Shown piece by piece: positions 32,673 to 40,965 of a stretch of DNA of 64,000 nucleotides. Position numbers and translations under genes: made by a program. Position 1 is the stretch's first letter. Each line of letters begins with the position of its first letter. The notes under the pieces were generated by a model. It was not told where the DNA came from and ran no database searches. It saw only the letters and a program-made list of their open reading frames with translations. The DNA is from Kribbella albertanoniae (GTDB taxonomy: Bacteria > Actinomycetota > Actinomycetes > Propionibacteriales > Kribbellaceae), in the NCBI RefSeq assembly GCF_004348455.1, contig NZ_SMKA01000005.1:1-64000 (forward strand). Direction: 5' to 3'.

Positions 32673-33155
32673 GTGGCAGTACGAACGGGGCACCCCGACA
32701 AGAACCAAGGTCTGCTGGACGAGACCTCCAAAGCGATCATCGAACAGCTCCAGGTCGACGGACGGCGCTCGTACGCCGCGATCGGGAAAGCGGTCGGGTT
32801 GTCGGAGGCCGCCGTACGGCAGCGTGTCCAGCGACTGACCGACGCCGGCGTGATGCAGGTGGTCGCGGTGACCGATCCGCTCGAGCTCGGGTTCGACCGG
32901 CAGGCGATGATCGGGATCAAGGCCGAGGGGGCACTCGAACCGATCGCGGAACAGCTGGCCGCGATGGACGAGGTCGAGTACGTCGTGATCACGGCCGGTT
33001 CCTTCGACCTGCTGATCGAGGTGTTGTGCGAGAGCGATGAACACCTGCTGCAGGTGCTGTCCGAGCGTGTTCGGCAGATCGAGGGCGTGAAGAGCACGGA
33101 GAGCTTCGTGTATCTGAAGCTGGTGAAGCAGACCTACTCGTGGGGTGTGCGCTGA
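32673..33155 (+). CDS. Lrp/AsnC-family regulator
   Basis: A 160-residue protein with an N-terminal AsnC helix-turn-helix (LDETSKAIIEQLQVDGRRSY, then IGKAVGLSEAAVRQRVQRL) and a RAM ligand-binding domain from about 70 on (VMQVVAVTDPLELGFDRQAM). It is divergent from the PotD-like gene with a 146-bp AT-richer gap between, and overlaps the FAD oxidase downstream by 16 bp. Its position at the hinge of the island makes it the likely sensor of the imported amine or a product amino acid. Confidence 0.88.
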   Translation: MAVRTGHPDKNQGLLDETSKAIIEQLQVDGRRSYAAIGKAVGLSEAAVRQRVQRLTDAGVMQVVAVTDPLELGFDRQAMIGIKAEGALEPIAEQLAAMDEVEYVVITAGSFDLLIEVLCESDEHLLQVLSERVRQIEGVKSTESFVYLKLVKQTYSWGVR

Positions 33156-34474
33156 ACCTCTGGGGCACTGCTGAGGTGACCCGGGCTCCGTTGGCTGGCG
33201 ACCGGGATGCCGATGTGGTGATCGTCGGCGCCGGGTACACCGGGTTGTGGACCGCCTACTACCTGGCGAAGGCCGACCCGTCGCTGCGGATCGTCGTACT
33301 GGAGCGGGAGACGGTCGGGTTCGGGGCTTCCGGGCGCAACGGTGGGTGGTGCTCGGCGTTGTTCCCGGCGTCGGCGCGGAAGCTGGCTGCGTTGCCGGGA
33401 TCAAGCCTTGACGCGGCGATCGCGATGCACCGGGCGATGCAGGATTCGGTCAACGAGGTCGGTCTGGTGAGCGCGGCCGAGGGGATCGACTGCGACTACC
33501 ACAAGGGCGGCACGATCGTGCTGGCCCGCTCGCAGGCGCAACTGGCGCGAGCCCGCTTGGAGGTGGCTTCGGCAGGCGAGTGGGGTCCGGGCGATCTGCG
33601 GTTCCTGGAACGTGACGAGGTGCAGGCCCATGTCCGCGCGACAAAGGTGCTGGGGGCAACATTCACGCCGCACTGCGCGGTGATCCATCCGGGGAAGCTC
33701 GTGCGTGGATTGGCCTCGGTGGTCGAGGGCCTTGGCGTGGTCATTCACGAGCAGACGCCCGTGGAGGTCATCTCTCGCGGAAGAGCCATCACGCCGTACG
33801 GCGTGGTGCGGGCTGAGGTTGTGGTGCGTGCGACTGAGGGGTTCACCGGGGGACGCGCGGTGGCGCCGGTGTATTCGTTGGTGGTGGCAACTGAGCCGTT
33901 GAGTACTGCGGTGTGGGATCGGATCGGGTTGGCGGATCGGCCTTCGTTCAGCGATCACCGGCACCTGATCATCTACGGGCAGCGGACTGCCGATGGGCGA
34001 CTCGTGTTCGGTGGGCGCGGGGCGCCGTACCACTTCAGGTCGCGGGTGCGTCCGGCGTACGACTCGGAGCCGCGCGTGTTCGCCAAGCTGCAAGGGACGT
34101 TGCGGGAGCTGTTCGGGCTCGAGGATCTGCGGTTCTCGCATGCGTGGGGCGGGGCGCTCGGCGTACCGCGGGACTGGTGCGCGTCGGTCGGGCTCGAGGA
34201 CGGGCTCGCGTGGGCGGGTGGGTATGTCGGCGACGGCGTCAGTACGACGAACCTGGCCGGACGCACGCTCACCGACCTGATCCTCCGCCGCGACACCGCC
34301 CTGACCCGCCTCCCCTGGGTCGGCCACCACTCCCGCCCCTGGGAACCCGAACCCTTCCGCTGGCTAGGCATCAACACCGGCCTCCGAGCCATGACCTTGG
34401 CCGACACCGAAGAACGCCTAACCAACCGCAACAGCCAATTGGCCCGCCTGATGGCGCCGTTGCTCGGTCATTAG
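33140..34474 (+). CDS. FAD-dependent amine oxidoreductase (DAO family), second copy
   Basis: A 444-residue flavoprotein with GxGxxG at 30-35 (VVIVGAGYTGLWTAYYLAK), the loop GFGASGRNGGWCSALFP and the late FAD motif WAGGYVGDGVSTTNLAGRT. Its motifs match the oxidase at 27100. The GTG at 33140 lies inside the Lrp gene (16-bp overlap), and no better start is seen before the FAD motif. Co-translation with the regulator is likely. It probably oxidises the same class of imported amine as its paralogue. Confidence 0.84.
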   Translation: MGCALNLWGTAEVTRAPLAGDRDADVVIVGAGYTGLWTAYYLAKADPSLRIVVLERETVGFGASGRNGGWCSALFPASARKLAALPGSSLDAAIAMHRAMQDSVNEVGLVSAAEGIDCDYHKGGTIVLARSQAQLARARLEVASAGEWGPGDLRFLERDEVQAHVRATKVLGATFTPHCAVIHPGKLVRGLASVVEGLGVVIHEQTPVEVISRGRAITPYGVVRAEVVVRATEGFTGGRAVAPVYSLVVATEPLSTAVWDRIGLADRPSFSDHRHLIIYGQRTADGRLVFGGRGAPYHFRSRVRPAYDSEPRVFAKLQGTLRELFGLEDLRFSHAWGGALGVPRDWCASVGLEDGLAWAGGYVGDGVSTTNLAGRTLTDLILRRDTALTRLPWVGHHSRPWEPEPFRWLGINTGLRAMTLADTEERLTNRNSQLARLMAPLLGH

Positions 34475-34600
34475 CCCACCCGTGCACGTGATGCCAGGTG
34501 CATGTGGATTAGCCCACCCGTGCATGTCATTCCGGGTGCATGCACTTGCCCCACCCGTGCACCTGATTCGAGGCGCACGGATCTTGCCCACCCGTGACTG
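34471..34600. repeat. Three and a half imperfect 38-bp direct repeats
   Basis: Units begin at 34471, 34509, 34546 and 34584 (partial), each opening TTAGCCCACCCGTGCA or TTGCCCACCCGTG. Inside each unit a short stem can form (TGCAC/GTGCA in unit 1, TGCAT/ATGCA in unit 2, GTGC/GCAC in unit 3). The paired bases change together, so structure may be under selection. The repeat starts on the oxidase stop codon and is followed by a terminator hairpin. No CRISPR-like spacers exist. Confidence 0.7.
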
Positions 34601-34623
34601 AGGTTGGATGGCACCGCGGTTTG

Positions 34624-34659
34624 AAGGGTGCGGCATCGTTGAATCAAGGCCGCACCCTT
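34624..34659. terminator. Hairpin between convergent genes
   Basis: AAGGGTGCGGC pairs perfectly with GCCGCACCCTT across a 14-base loop. It sits 5 bp beyond the stop of the minus-strand gene at 34665 and after the 38-bp repeats on the plus side, so it can end transcripts from both directions. Confidence 0.6.
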
Positions 34660-34664
34660 ACGCG

Positions 34665-35429
34665 TTATTCGGCCTGGGGCTCCGGCGTCGCGACCCAGAT
34701 CGGGGTGCCCAGCATCACAAGGCTGTACCTGCCGCTTTCCCCTGGACTAAGACCGTGAAACGACAGGTCGACGTCCCTGGCCGTGTCGTACGGCCGGAAC
34801 AGTACGTCCATCCTGTCTGGTCCCTGCGTTGCTGCGGTCGTGTAGATCGTGGCAGCCGAGCGCAGTCGGGATTGCAAGCTCAGGTCACGGTCCCATTCGA
34901 GAAACTTCGTCGCGACGACAGGATCTTCAGGCTCGGCAGCGTCCGCGAGTATCTGGTACATCCCCTCCGCGTCGGACGGCATCCAACCACCTGAGTACTC
35001 CTCGTCGGCAACCCCGAGGAAGTTCGTCGCAGAGCCGAAGAGCCCGGGGAAGATACTTCCTACATCAGGGACCTCGACGTCGGCGAAGAAGCAAGCGACT
35101 CGCACGTTCTGCGCTCGGTCCCAGCCCATGTGTACGGGGATCGCACCCCACGAGAGGTCAACGGTCGCCCGCACATAGTGGCCAGGATTCGCCAGGGTGC
35201 CGGTGTTATCAGAGACCACGTCGATGGCGCGGCGGGCGACGTCGTAGATATTGGTGCGATCGACCTCGCGGAGCCCAACCTCTGCTGAGACGCCAGCAGC
35301 CTTGGCCCCGAGGTTGAGGCCGACCTTCCTCAGCCACTTTGAGCGTGGCGCCGCATCCTGACCGACTATCTGCCGGGTCAGCCGACGCGAACAGTACTTC
35401 ACGTCGACCGGCCAGTTGTCCGTAACCAC
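34665..35429 (-). CDS. Hypothetical protein of an accessory region
   Basis: A 254-residue soluble protein without a recognised motif. There is no signal peptide or membrane segment. It opens with a basic region (VKYCSRRLTRQIVGQ), has a Gly/Ala stretch (VGLNLGAKAAGVSAEVGL) and an aromatic beta-rich centre (LSWGAIPVHMGWDRAQNVRV). It may resemble the small actinobacterial DUF7019-type proteins, but I cannot confirm this. GTG 35429 has GGAGG six bases upstream. It stands at the border of the accessory region and its base composition is close to that of the core genes. Confidence 0.6.
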   Translation of the reverse strand: MVTDNWPVDVKYCSRRLTRQIVGQDAAPRSKWLRKVGLNLGAKAAGVSAEVGLREVDRTNIYDVARRAIDVVSDNTGTLANPGHYVRATVDLSWGAIPVHMGWDRAQNVRVACFFADVEVPDVGSIFPGLFGSATNFLGVADEEYSGGWMPSDAEGMYQILADAAEPEDPVVATKFLEWDRDLSLQSRLRSAATIYTTAATQGPDRMDVLFRPYDTARDVDLSFHGLSPGESGRYSLVMLGTPIWVATPEPQAE

Positions 35430-36004
35430 GGATCGCCTCCATCCTCATTGTCCGTCGCTGCGGCTCGACGCCGTTCCCTGCTCACGAGTATGGGCGGACC
35501 GTCGCAAATTGAGACGAAGCAGGTCCGGGTGGCTCCTGAGCAAGCGAGCCAGCCAGCCGGCTCTCATTCCAACTCCCAGACCCGGAATCATGCTCCGGTC
35601 TGCGGCAATGACTTCTGAGTCTCTAGGATGTTGGCCGAGAGTACGCGATTCGAACTCGTGAGGGGTTGCCCCAACACGCTTTCCACGTCCCCAATCAGCC
35701 GTTCAACGTTCGCCCAGGGCCGTGCACGCGGGCCACATCGTCTGGGAACCTAGCTGAACGTCCCCGACCGGATGCGGATAAGACGAGTTTTGAGACTGCT
35801 CTCTGGCGGCTGAATCGGGCGCCCTTGAGCCAGCCGGCGGCAGACTCCCGGGGAGAGTGTCGATCAGCTTAGGAACTGCCTTGTCAGCCACAGAAACGCC
35901 TGAGCGCGCCGACGCCTAGATGTCATCCGAGTTCGTCGAATCGTTGTAGACCGCCCCCGACTTGCGCGATCCCTCAGATCGGGCACGGATCCGGCACGCC
36001 CCGC
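35430..36004. other. 575-bp gene-free stretch carrying a tRNA fragment
   Basis: No convincing protein-coding frame is seen. The only structured item is the tRNA-Ser 3' fragment at 35632-35684. Base composition falls from here to the right, which marks the start of the AT-richer island. Confidence 0.5.
35632..35684 (-). other. 3' fragment of a tRNA-Ser gene, probable attachment-site remnant
   Basis: On the minus strand the 53 bases run GGAAAGCGTG (end of a GGA anticodon loop and stem), then TTGGGGCAACCCC (the long variable arm typical of tRNA-Ser), ACGAGTTCGAATC (T arm), ACTCTCG (acceptor 3' strand) and GCCA. The 5' half is absent: the sequence before GGAAAG does not look like a tRNA. Fragments cut at the anticodon loop are the usual trace of integrases that use tRNA 3' ends. 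No intact tRNA-Ser(GGA) partner was found in this window. Confidence 0.7.
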
Positions 36005-38647
36005 CTAGAGCACTGCTGCGTAGTCGCGGAACCTCTCAAGCGTGTCTGTTGGGATGCGGCCTAGGTCGGTCTCCATCAGCTGTGCCGTGACAGCTTCAGA
36101 GAATACGTGGTCGAGGTCAGTTAGGGTCTTGAGAACATCAAGCGATCCGTCGTCGACTATCGACCGAGCGCAGGTGTGAGCGACGGTGAACGCTCCGCTC
36201 TCCTGGGCGCCCGCACCAACTTGCATGGCAAGGCGTACGATCTCAGTCGGATTCTTTGCAGTGGATGCCCAATCCGAAATCGCGTTCCACGCAACCCGAA
36301 ACTGACCGGGATCGAGACGGACTGCAGCAAGGCATAACGCAGACAAAGACCGAACGCTGAGTGTCTCGAACTTTGGAATTCTTGCGACTTCGCGAAGTCT
36401 CGTTACGACCATTTCGAATGCCTCGCGCTGCCTGAGGCGCAGTGCCGTCACGCCTGCGCGCCGCAGCCAGGTAGTTAGGTGATCGGGCCTGTACTGACTG
36501 ATATCGGCGACCGAGAGTCGCCCGATGAAAATGACCGGCGTCTGTTCCTCTGGTCCAGAGGCCGAGAGACAATGATTGAAGACGACGTCGGCAGCCTTCC
36601 GGACTCCATCATCGCTATTGCTTGTGGCTGAAACGAGAAGTGTCATTACGTCGCGCAGGACTGGACTGACTGGATACACGGTGGAGAGTCCAGATCCGAG
36701 ATGCGTGCCGCCATCATCGCGAGTGTGCTTCGCTCGCAGTCGCGAACGCTCGGTGCTAGCCCGCAGAAGGTGTTCGGACAGAATGCGGCTGGCCTGCTCT
36801 GCGATGGCCTCTCCCAGTCGAACGTCGCCAGTCTTCGCGCTGTTCAAGGCGAGCGAGACCAGGGTGACAGCCTGAATGCTCACCTCCTCCAGTGGTCCAG
36901 CATCGACTGGCCTCAACCACTTGCGCAGCCTCTTTTGAAGTGACATCGGCAACTTTTGGGAGGCCGGCGGCTTAACATAGGCGATTGTGTCCCCAGCCGA
37001 GGCGATCAACCCGAATTGCGAATTGAACTGAATATGTGCACCATCTGCAAAGACCGGATCGGACAGAACTCGCAGCGCCTGGCGACGCTTTGGTAGTAGG
37101 ATGCCATGGGTCGGGGCGTCAATCTGCAATATGTCATGACCAACCATATGGCGAGCGCCGGTTCCAGCGGATGGCAGCGAATCTAGCCCCTTCCACAGAT
37201 GTGTTGCCCAGAATTGCGTGGAACCGAATACAGAGCTTGCTCGATTCCATTTACGGAGATGTCGGTCGACGTACGATTTACATGCCTCGGCCGGGTCCGT
37301 CCTGTGGAAAATCCGAAACATCGCGGCTGCCATCCAGCCGACCGATGCGATAAGGAGAGCCGCCTGGAGGATGGGCCAGATCTTCGGCGTCGGCGTTGGT
37401 GTATACGTCGAAGTCGATAGCAACGATAGCGCCGCTATATACGCGGCCGCCAGATGCCAGGGTTGCCCGGCCACCCGCGCGACCGCCCCAGGGAGTCTTT
37501 GTGTCGATAGTTGCACTGTAAACACGTTTATAGTTGCAATGAGAGCAACGATGGCAATCGCCCCCTCTAGGGGCATCGCCGCAAGTGAAATTTTTGCAAG
37601 CCACTTCCATTCGATATCACGGTGGGTAGAAATGATCAAAGCGACGATCGCCGGCGCGGCTACGAGAATTACACTTAAGGCGAATCCGGTTGCAAATGTG
37701 GTGATCTGTTCACCGAACCGGCGAGTTGGCGAAGGCAATGAAACCTTGGGCGCTGTGCGGAGTGATGTGTCCGCAGCCTTCGCAAACCTTTCTGCCTCGT
37801 GACTGCTCAACATCAGCGTCTTATTGATATTCATGAATGATGCTGCTGATTCAGTCCCTTTGCTCCGAACGCTTTGCGCCAGGAGATCTAGTGCGACAAT
37901 TCGTTTCGGACCACTGAGGGTTGCGCACAATTTTGTGAGATGCGATTCAATCTCTGGGCGTTGCGCTGCTAGATCTACTAGTGCCGCTGAGGCGCCCGGT
38001 CTCCTGGAATTGGAGTCATAAGGGTCGAGAGGAGCGCTCGCGAGGTGCCAAATCTTGTCAAAGACAGCCAATGTTTGGCGCTCAGGCAGGCTCGCGGCGA
38101 CGTGTCGAACCTGAAGCAGCATCAGATCCAGCAAGCTTCCACCAAGCCCTGCCGGGCCGTCCAAGACAATCGCCTCATAAATCGTCTGCGGCAACTCTGC
38201 GTCAAGCCGGTAGTTGTCCGTGAACCATCGGAGTCCAGTTGTCTGGAGCGATATCGGGAGCTTCGAAATGTCCGTAAGGATGTCTCTGGCGGAGGCCGCT
38301 GTCGCTGGTTGGCCGCTTAGAATCAGAAATAGCAATCTGTCAGCACTGAGGCCCGCCTTCAATATGTCGCGATGCTCAACCGAGATTGAGTTCGACGCGA
38401 CGGCCAGCAACACCGTGAGGCGGTTAATGTAGTCCGGGAGCGGCGTCCTCGTGGCTGTGTTGAGCCTTCCGACTCGTCCCAGTTGCGCCAGGCTGAACGC
38501 TGCTGAACGGCTATAGCAAGTTCTTGCGGTACGCCGAAGCGCCGAGGCTAGTAGGTCACATCTGGTAATCGGCTCAGGAACGCTTAGAGCCGTGGTGACC
38601 AGAGCGCTGTGAGCGAGTTGCTTGCCTGAGTTCGCGTCAACAGTCAC
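36005..38647 (-). CDS. Large membrane protein of unknown function, second gene of a coupled pair
   Basis: An 880-residue protein that I do not recognise. Residues 1-300 are helical and soluble. A membrane block follows with about four segments between 300 and 440 (GFALSVILVAAPAIVALIIS, GAIAIVALIATINVFTV, AAYIAALSLLS, ILQAALLIASVGWMAAAMF). The last 440 residues are again soluble and helical (TPR/HEAT-like in appearance), with no Cys/His metal site and no P-loop. It starts with GTG overlapping the stop of the upstream gene. Codon use is clearly less GC-biased than in flanking operons, a sign of transfer. Confidence 0.7.
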   Translation of the reverse strand: MTVDANSGKQLAHSALVTTALSVPEPITRCDLLASALRRTARTCYSRSAAFSLAQLGRVGRLNTATRTPLPDYINRLTVLLAVASNSISVEHRDILKAGLSADRLLFLILSGQPATAASARDILTDISKLPISLQTTGLRWFTDNYRLDAELPQTIYEAIVLDGPAGLGGSLLDLMLLQVRHVAASLPERQTLAVFDKIWHLASAPLDPYDSNSRRPGASAALVDLAAQRPEIESHLTKLCATLSGPKRIVALDLLAQSVRSKGTESAASFMNINKTLMLSSHEAERFAKAADTSLRTAPKVSLPSPTRRFGEQITTFATGFALSVILVAAPAIVALIISTHRDIEWKWLAKISLAAMPLEGAIAIVALIATINVFTVQLSTQRLPGAVARVAGQPWHLAAAYIAALSLLSTSTYTPTPTPKIWPILQAALLIASVGWMAAAMFRIFHRTDPAEACKSYVDRHLRKWNRASSVFGSTQFWATHLWKGLDSLPSAGTGARHMVGHDILQIDAPTHGILLPKRRQALRVLSDPVFADGAHIQFNSQFGLIASAGDTIAYVKPPASQKLPMSLQKRLRKWLRPVDAGPLEEVSIQAVTLVSLALNSAKTGDVRLGEAIAEQASRILSEHLLRASTERSRLRAKHTRDDGGTHLGSGLSTVYPVSPVLRDVMTLLVSATSNSDDGVRKAADVVFNHCLSASGPEEQTPVIFIGRLSVADISQYRPDHLTTWLRRAGVTALRLRQREAFEMVVTRLREVARIPKFETLSVRSLSALCLAAVRLDPGQFRVAWNAISDWASTAKNPTEIVRLAMQVGAGAQESGAFTVAHTCARSIVDDGSLDVLKTLTDLDHVFSEAVTAQLMETDLGRIPTDTLERFRDYAAVL

Positions 38648-40005
38648 TCGGCCACCTGGACAGCGATCCTGGGAACGTCCGGTTGCATGATCTCCATCCC
38701 AGGGAAGTAGATCGGTGACTTCGGCTCCGGCATATGGACCGCCGCTGGGTTGAAGATTTCGACCGAAGCCCTGGAGAGAGCTGCCAACTGTTGCTCGGCC
38801 AGCTTCTGGGAAACCTCTGGCCAGTCTCCGACCTGCGCACGTGCATCCGGGAATTGTTGCATCACCTTGGCGGACAGAAGCATGTGAAGGAAAGATTCAC
38901 GATTCGCAGTGGTGATAACCAAAGGCTCGAGAATGCTGAGGCCGAGCGTAGACCCGAGTTGCTTACCTCCCTTCACCGGAAGGACGGGAGAGATCTTCAC
39001 TGGAACATGTTCTCGATTTACAAGGGCGTGTTTCTCGGATATTTCCAAGATATCCTCCGGTCTAATCACCCACGGATTTTTCAGAGGCACAGCTTCCATT
39101 GACAGGAGGCCCATTCCGCAAACGAACCCATCTCTTGCCATTTGGGCCGTTAGCGACGGTATTCCACCGATCTCCAGGAGGTCACGGGCCTTCTGGAGCA
39201 TGCTCTCAGGACCGGGGCCCGTGATCGTCCACCCTTGGGTGAGAACGTTGACGATCTTGTCGATGGTGAGACGAGCATTAGGCATGGAGTTGTAGACATG
39301 TCTGACCAGCGGCATTCGGGTGCGGATTTGCTCAGCGGCGAGCAGCGGGGCCTCGTATCTGACATTCAAGGTGAACCCGCTCGCATCTGCGCGAGCGCGT
39401 ATTGCGTGGCACGCATTTTGCCATCCGTGATTTCGGATTTCGGCACCGACCAGGTTAGTGGTCTCCTGGTCCACCCGAGCTGCTTGATCAGGCAGAGATG
39501 GAATCTTCTCTTTAGGGGTTCTCCTAACGAGATCCTGCCGCGCGACCAGCATCGCCAGCGCAGTTAGCGTTGACTCGATCTGTGTTTCAATCGAAGAGTT
39601 GAGGACGCATGCCCAGATCGATGGCGATTCCTGCGAACTGTCGGTTGGCGACTGTATCGTCACCCCGGGGCTATTCAGCAGGGTTTCGAGTGCAGCCGAG
39701 TCGATCCAGTCCGCCATCTGCTCGCTTGCCCAATCGTGCCCCAAAGCCTCCAGGCGTGGGATTGGGCGGGGCGCTTGGTTGTCTGCATGAATAGGCAGGA
39801 GCCAGAACCCAAACAGCTTCGGATTCAAGAAGCCGGGTTGCTCGTAGTGTCCCACCCGTACGTAGAGGTGGTTGTCTGTCTTGCTGTCGCGAGTCGAACT
39901 GACCTCTGAGCAAAGCTCTTGGAGGAGGGTGGACGACGCAGTGCGATGTTCGTCGGTGACCTCAGCGGGCTCTGTGCGGTCGTCTGGCATAGGAATGTAG
40001 GCCAC
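38644..40005 (-). CDS. Soluble protein of unknown function, first gene of a coupled pair
   Basis: A 453-residue protein with no membrane helix, signal or known catalytic motif. Visible parts are an acidic start (MPDDRTEPAEVTDEHRTASS), a central segment with NSMPNARLTIDKIVNVLTQG and a C-terminal EPKSPIYFPGMEIMQP. GTG 40005 is the longest start; ATG 39990 (MPDDRTEP) is a good alternative, since neither has a clear ribosome site. It overlaps the 880-residue membrane protein by four bases, so the two are made together. Base composition is foreign like its partner. A defence or membrane-stress role is possible but unproven. Confidence 0.65.
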   Translation of the reverse strand: MAYIPMPDDRTEPAEVTDEHRTASSTLLQELCSEVSSTRDSKTDNHLYVRVGHYEQPGFLNPKLFGFWLLPIHADNQAPRPIPRLEALGHDWASEQMADWIDSAALETLLNSPGVTIQSPTDSSQESPSIWACVLNSSIETQIESTLTALAMLVARQDLVRRTPKEKIPSLPDQAARVDQETTNLVGAEIRNHGWQNACHAIRARADASGFTLNVRYEAPLLAAEQIRTRMPLVRHVYNSMPNARLTIDKIVNVLTQGWTITGPGPESMLQKARDLLEIGGIPSLTAQMARDGFVCGMGLLSMEAVPLKNPWVIRPEDILEISEKHALVNREHVPVKISPVLPVKGGKQLGSTLGLSILEPLVITTANRESFLHMLLSAKVMQQFPDARAQVGDWPEVSQKLAEQQLAALSRASVEIFNPAAVHMPEPKSPIYFPGMEIMQPDVPRIAVQVAE

Positions 40006-40269
40006 GATCGGGATTGTGGCACGCAGCGCGTCTGCGGGGTAGGCGCCAGCGTCGGTGCGGGCACAGCAGTCGGCGTCGCCAGAGTCCGGGTCGTCCTGGA
40101 AGTGCAGGGTCTGTGTATAGGCCGCGCCGGAGCCTGGCCAGGCTTCGGCAACCGGCGATCTATGGACGGGAAGCGAGAGCCTTACTGGTCAGCATCTTCG
40201 AAGAGATCGCATAGCAACTAATCGCAATTCCAATGGCCGCGGCCTGCTGCGCATTTCTAGGCTCAAATC

Positions 40270-40446
40270 ATGAATACGGGAATGCTCGTGTTGTCGTTTG
40301 GTACCGGCGTCATCACCGTGCTGATGATCGTGGACTGCCTGCACGACATGGCGAGGCGCCAGTGCCTGACCGCCTCCGGCTGCTTCTATCCCGATGGTTC
40401 ACGCGACTCAGATCACTTCCGGCGTCTCCGCGACGATGACCGATGA
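40270..40446 (+). CDS. Small membrane protein, hypothetical
   Basis: A 58-residue frame: one hydrophobic helix (GMLVLSFGTGVITVLMIVD) followed by a polar tail (FYPDGSRDSDHFRRLRDDDR). It has an in-frame stop directly overlapping the start of the recombinase-like remnant downstream (ATG 40436). No clear ribosome site. It could be a real small protein or the debris of a larger gene. Confidence 0.4.
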   Translation: MNTGMLVLSFGTGVITVLMIVDCLHDMARRQCLTASGCFYPDGSRDSDHFRRLRDDDR

Positions 40447-40780
40447 GGCGAAGCCCCGCCCGGTGGTGCTCGGCTACTTCCGCCAGCACCTCTTGATGAC
40501 TCAGACCGAGGTTCGTACTCGACGCAGCAACTTAGCTACTTCGCCGAGGCGCAAGGCTTCACGCTCGCAGAGGTGTACATCGGGCAGATCGAGACTTGGC
40601 CGATGGCTTTGAACTCCTCGTCGCGCACGCCATGCGCAAGGGTGTCGGCGGGGTCTTGCTGCCGAGCATGCTGCATTTCGCCGTGCTCGGCCCTCCCAAG
40701 TCGGTCACCGAGCATTTCGAGCACGTCACCGGAACTCGGGTGTATGCCGTCCCCGAGTTGGTGTCGTACAGAGCAGGTGT
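40436..40780 (+). pseudogene. Frameshifted resolvase/recombinase-like small protein
   Basis: Three successive frames together read as one protein: VVLGYFRQHLLMTQTEV from ATG 40436, then TQQLSYFAEAQGFTLAEVYIG in the next frame around 40519-40590, then ADGFELLVAHAMRKGVGGVL and PSMLHFAVLGPP in the third from about 40599. Intact actinobacterial proteins with this order resemble the catalytic-domain fold of serine recombinases, though they are short and lack the DNA-binding part. Two frameshifts make it non-functional. The exact end is uncertain. Confidence 0.6.
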
Positions 40781-40965
40781 GGCGGCGTCTAATTCCTGCA
40801 TCGGCGCCCCCACACCGAACCACCCAGCAGGAAGTCGGGGAGCTTGACGGCCTCAGACCCATCTCGTTGAGCGCCGCGGCGGGCAGTCACGGGCCGGCGG
40901 CCGCAATCACCTCGCCTCGAAGCACGTGCACGGGTGGGCTGAACTACCTCCGCCCCGGCCCGTGG

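Noticed and set aside
34471-34600. A CRISPR array
   Set aside because: The units are contiguous direct repeats with no unique spacers and no cas genes nearby.
35632-35684. A functional tRNA-Ser gene
   Set aside because: The 5' half (acceptor 5' strand and D arm) is absent and one T-stem pair is mismatched, so only a fragment remains.
35703-35891. A 62-codon frame near the tRNA fragment
   Set aside because: No ribosome site, no motif, and composition typical of non-coding sequence.
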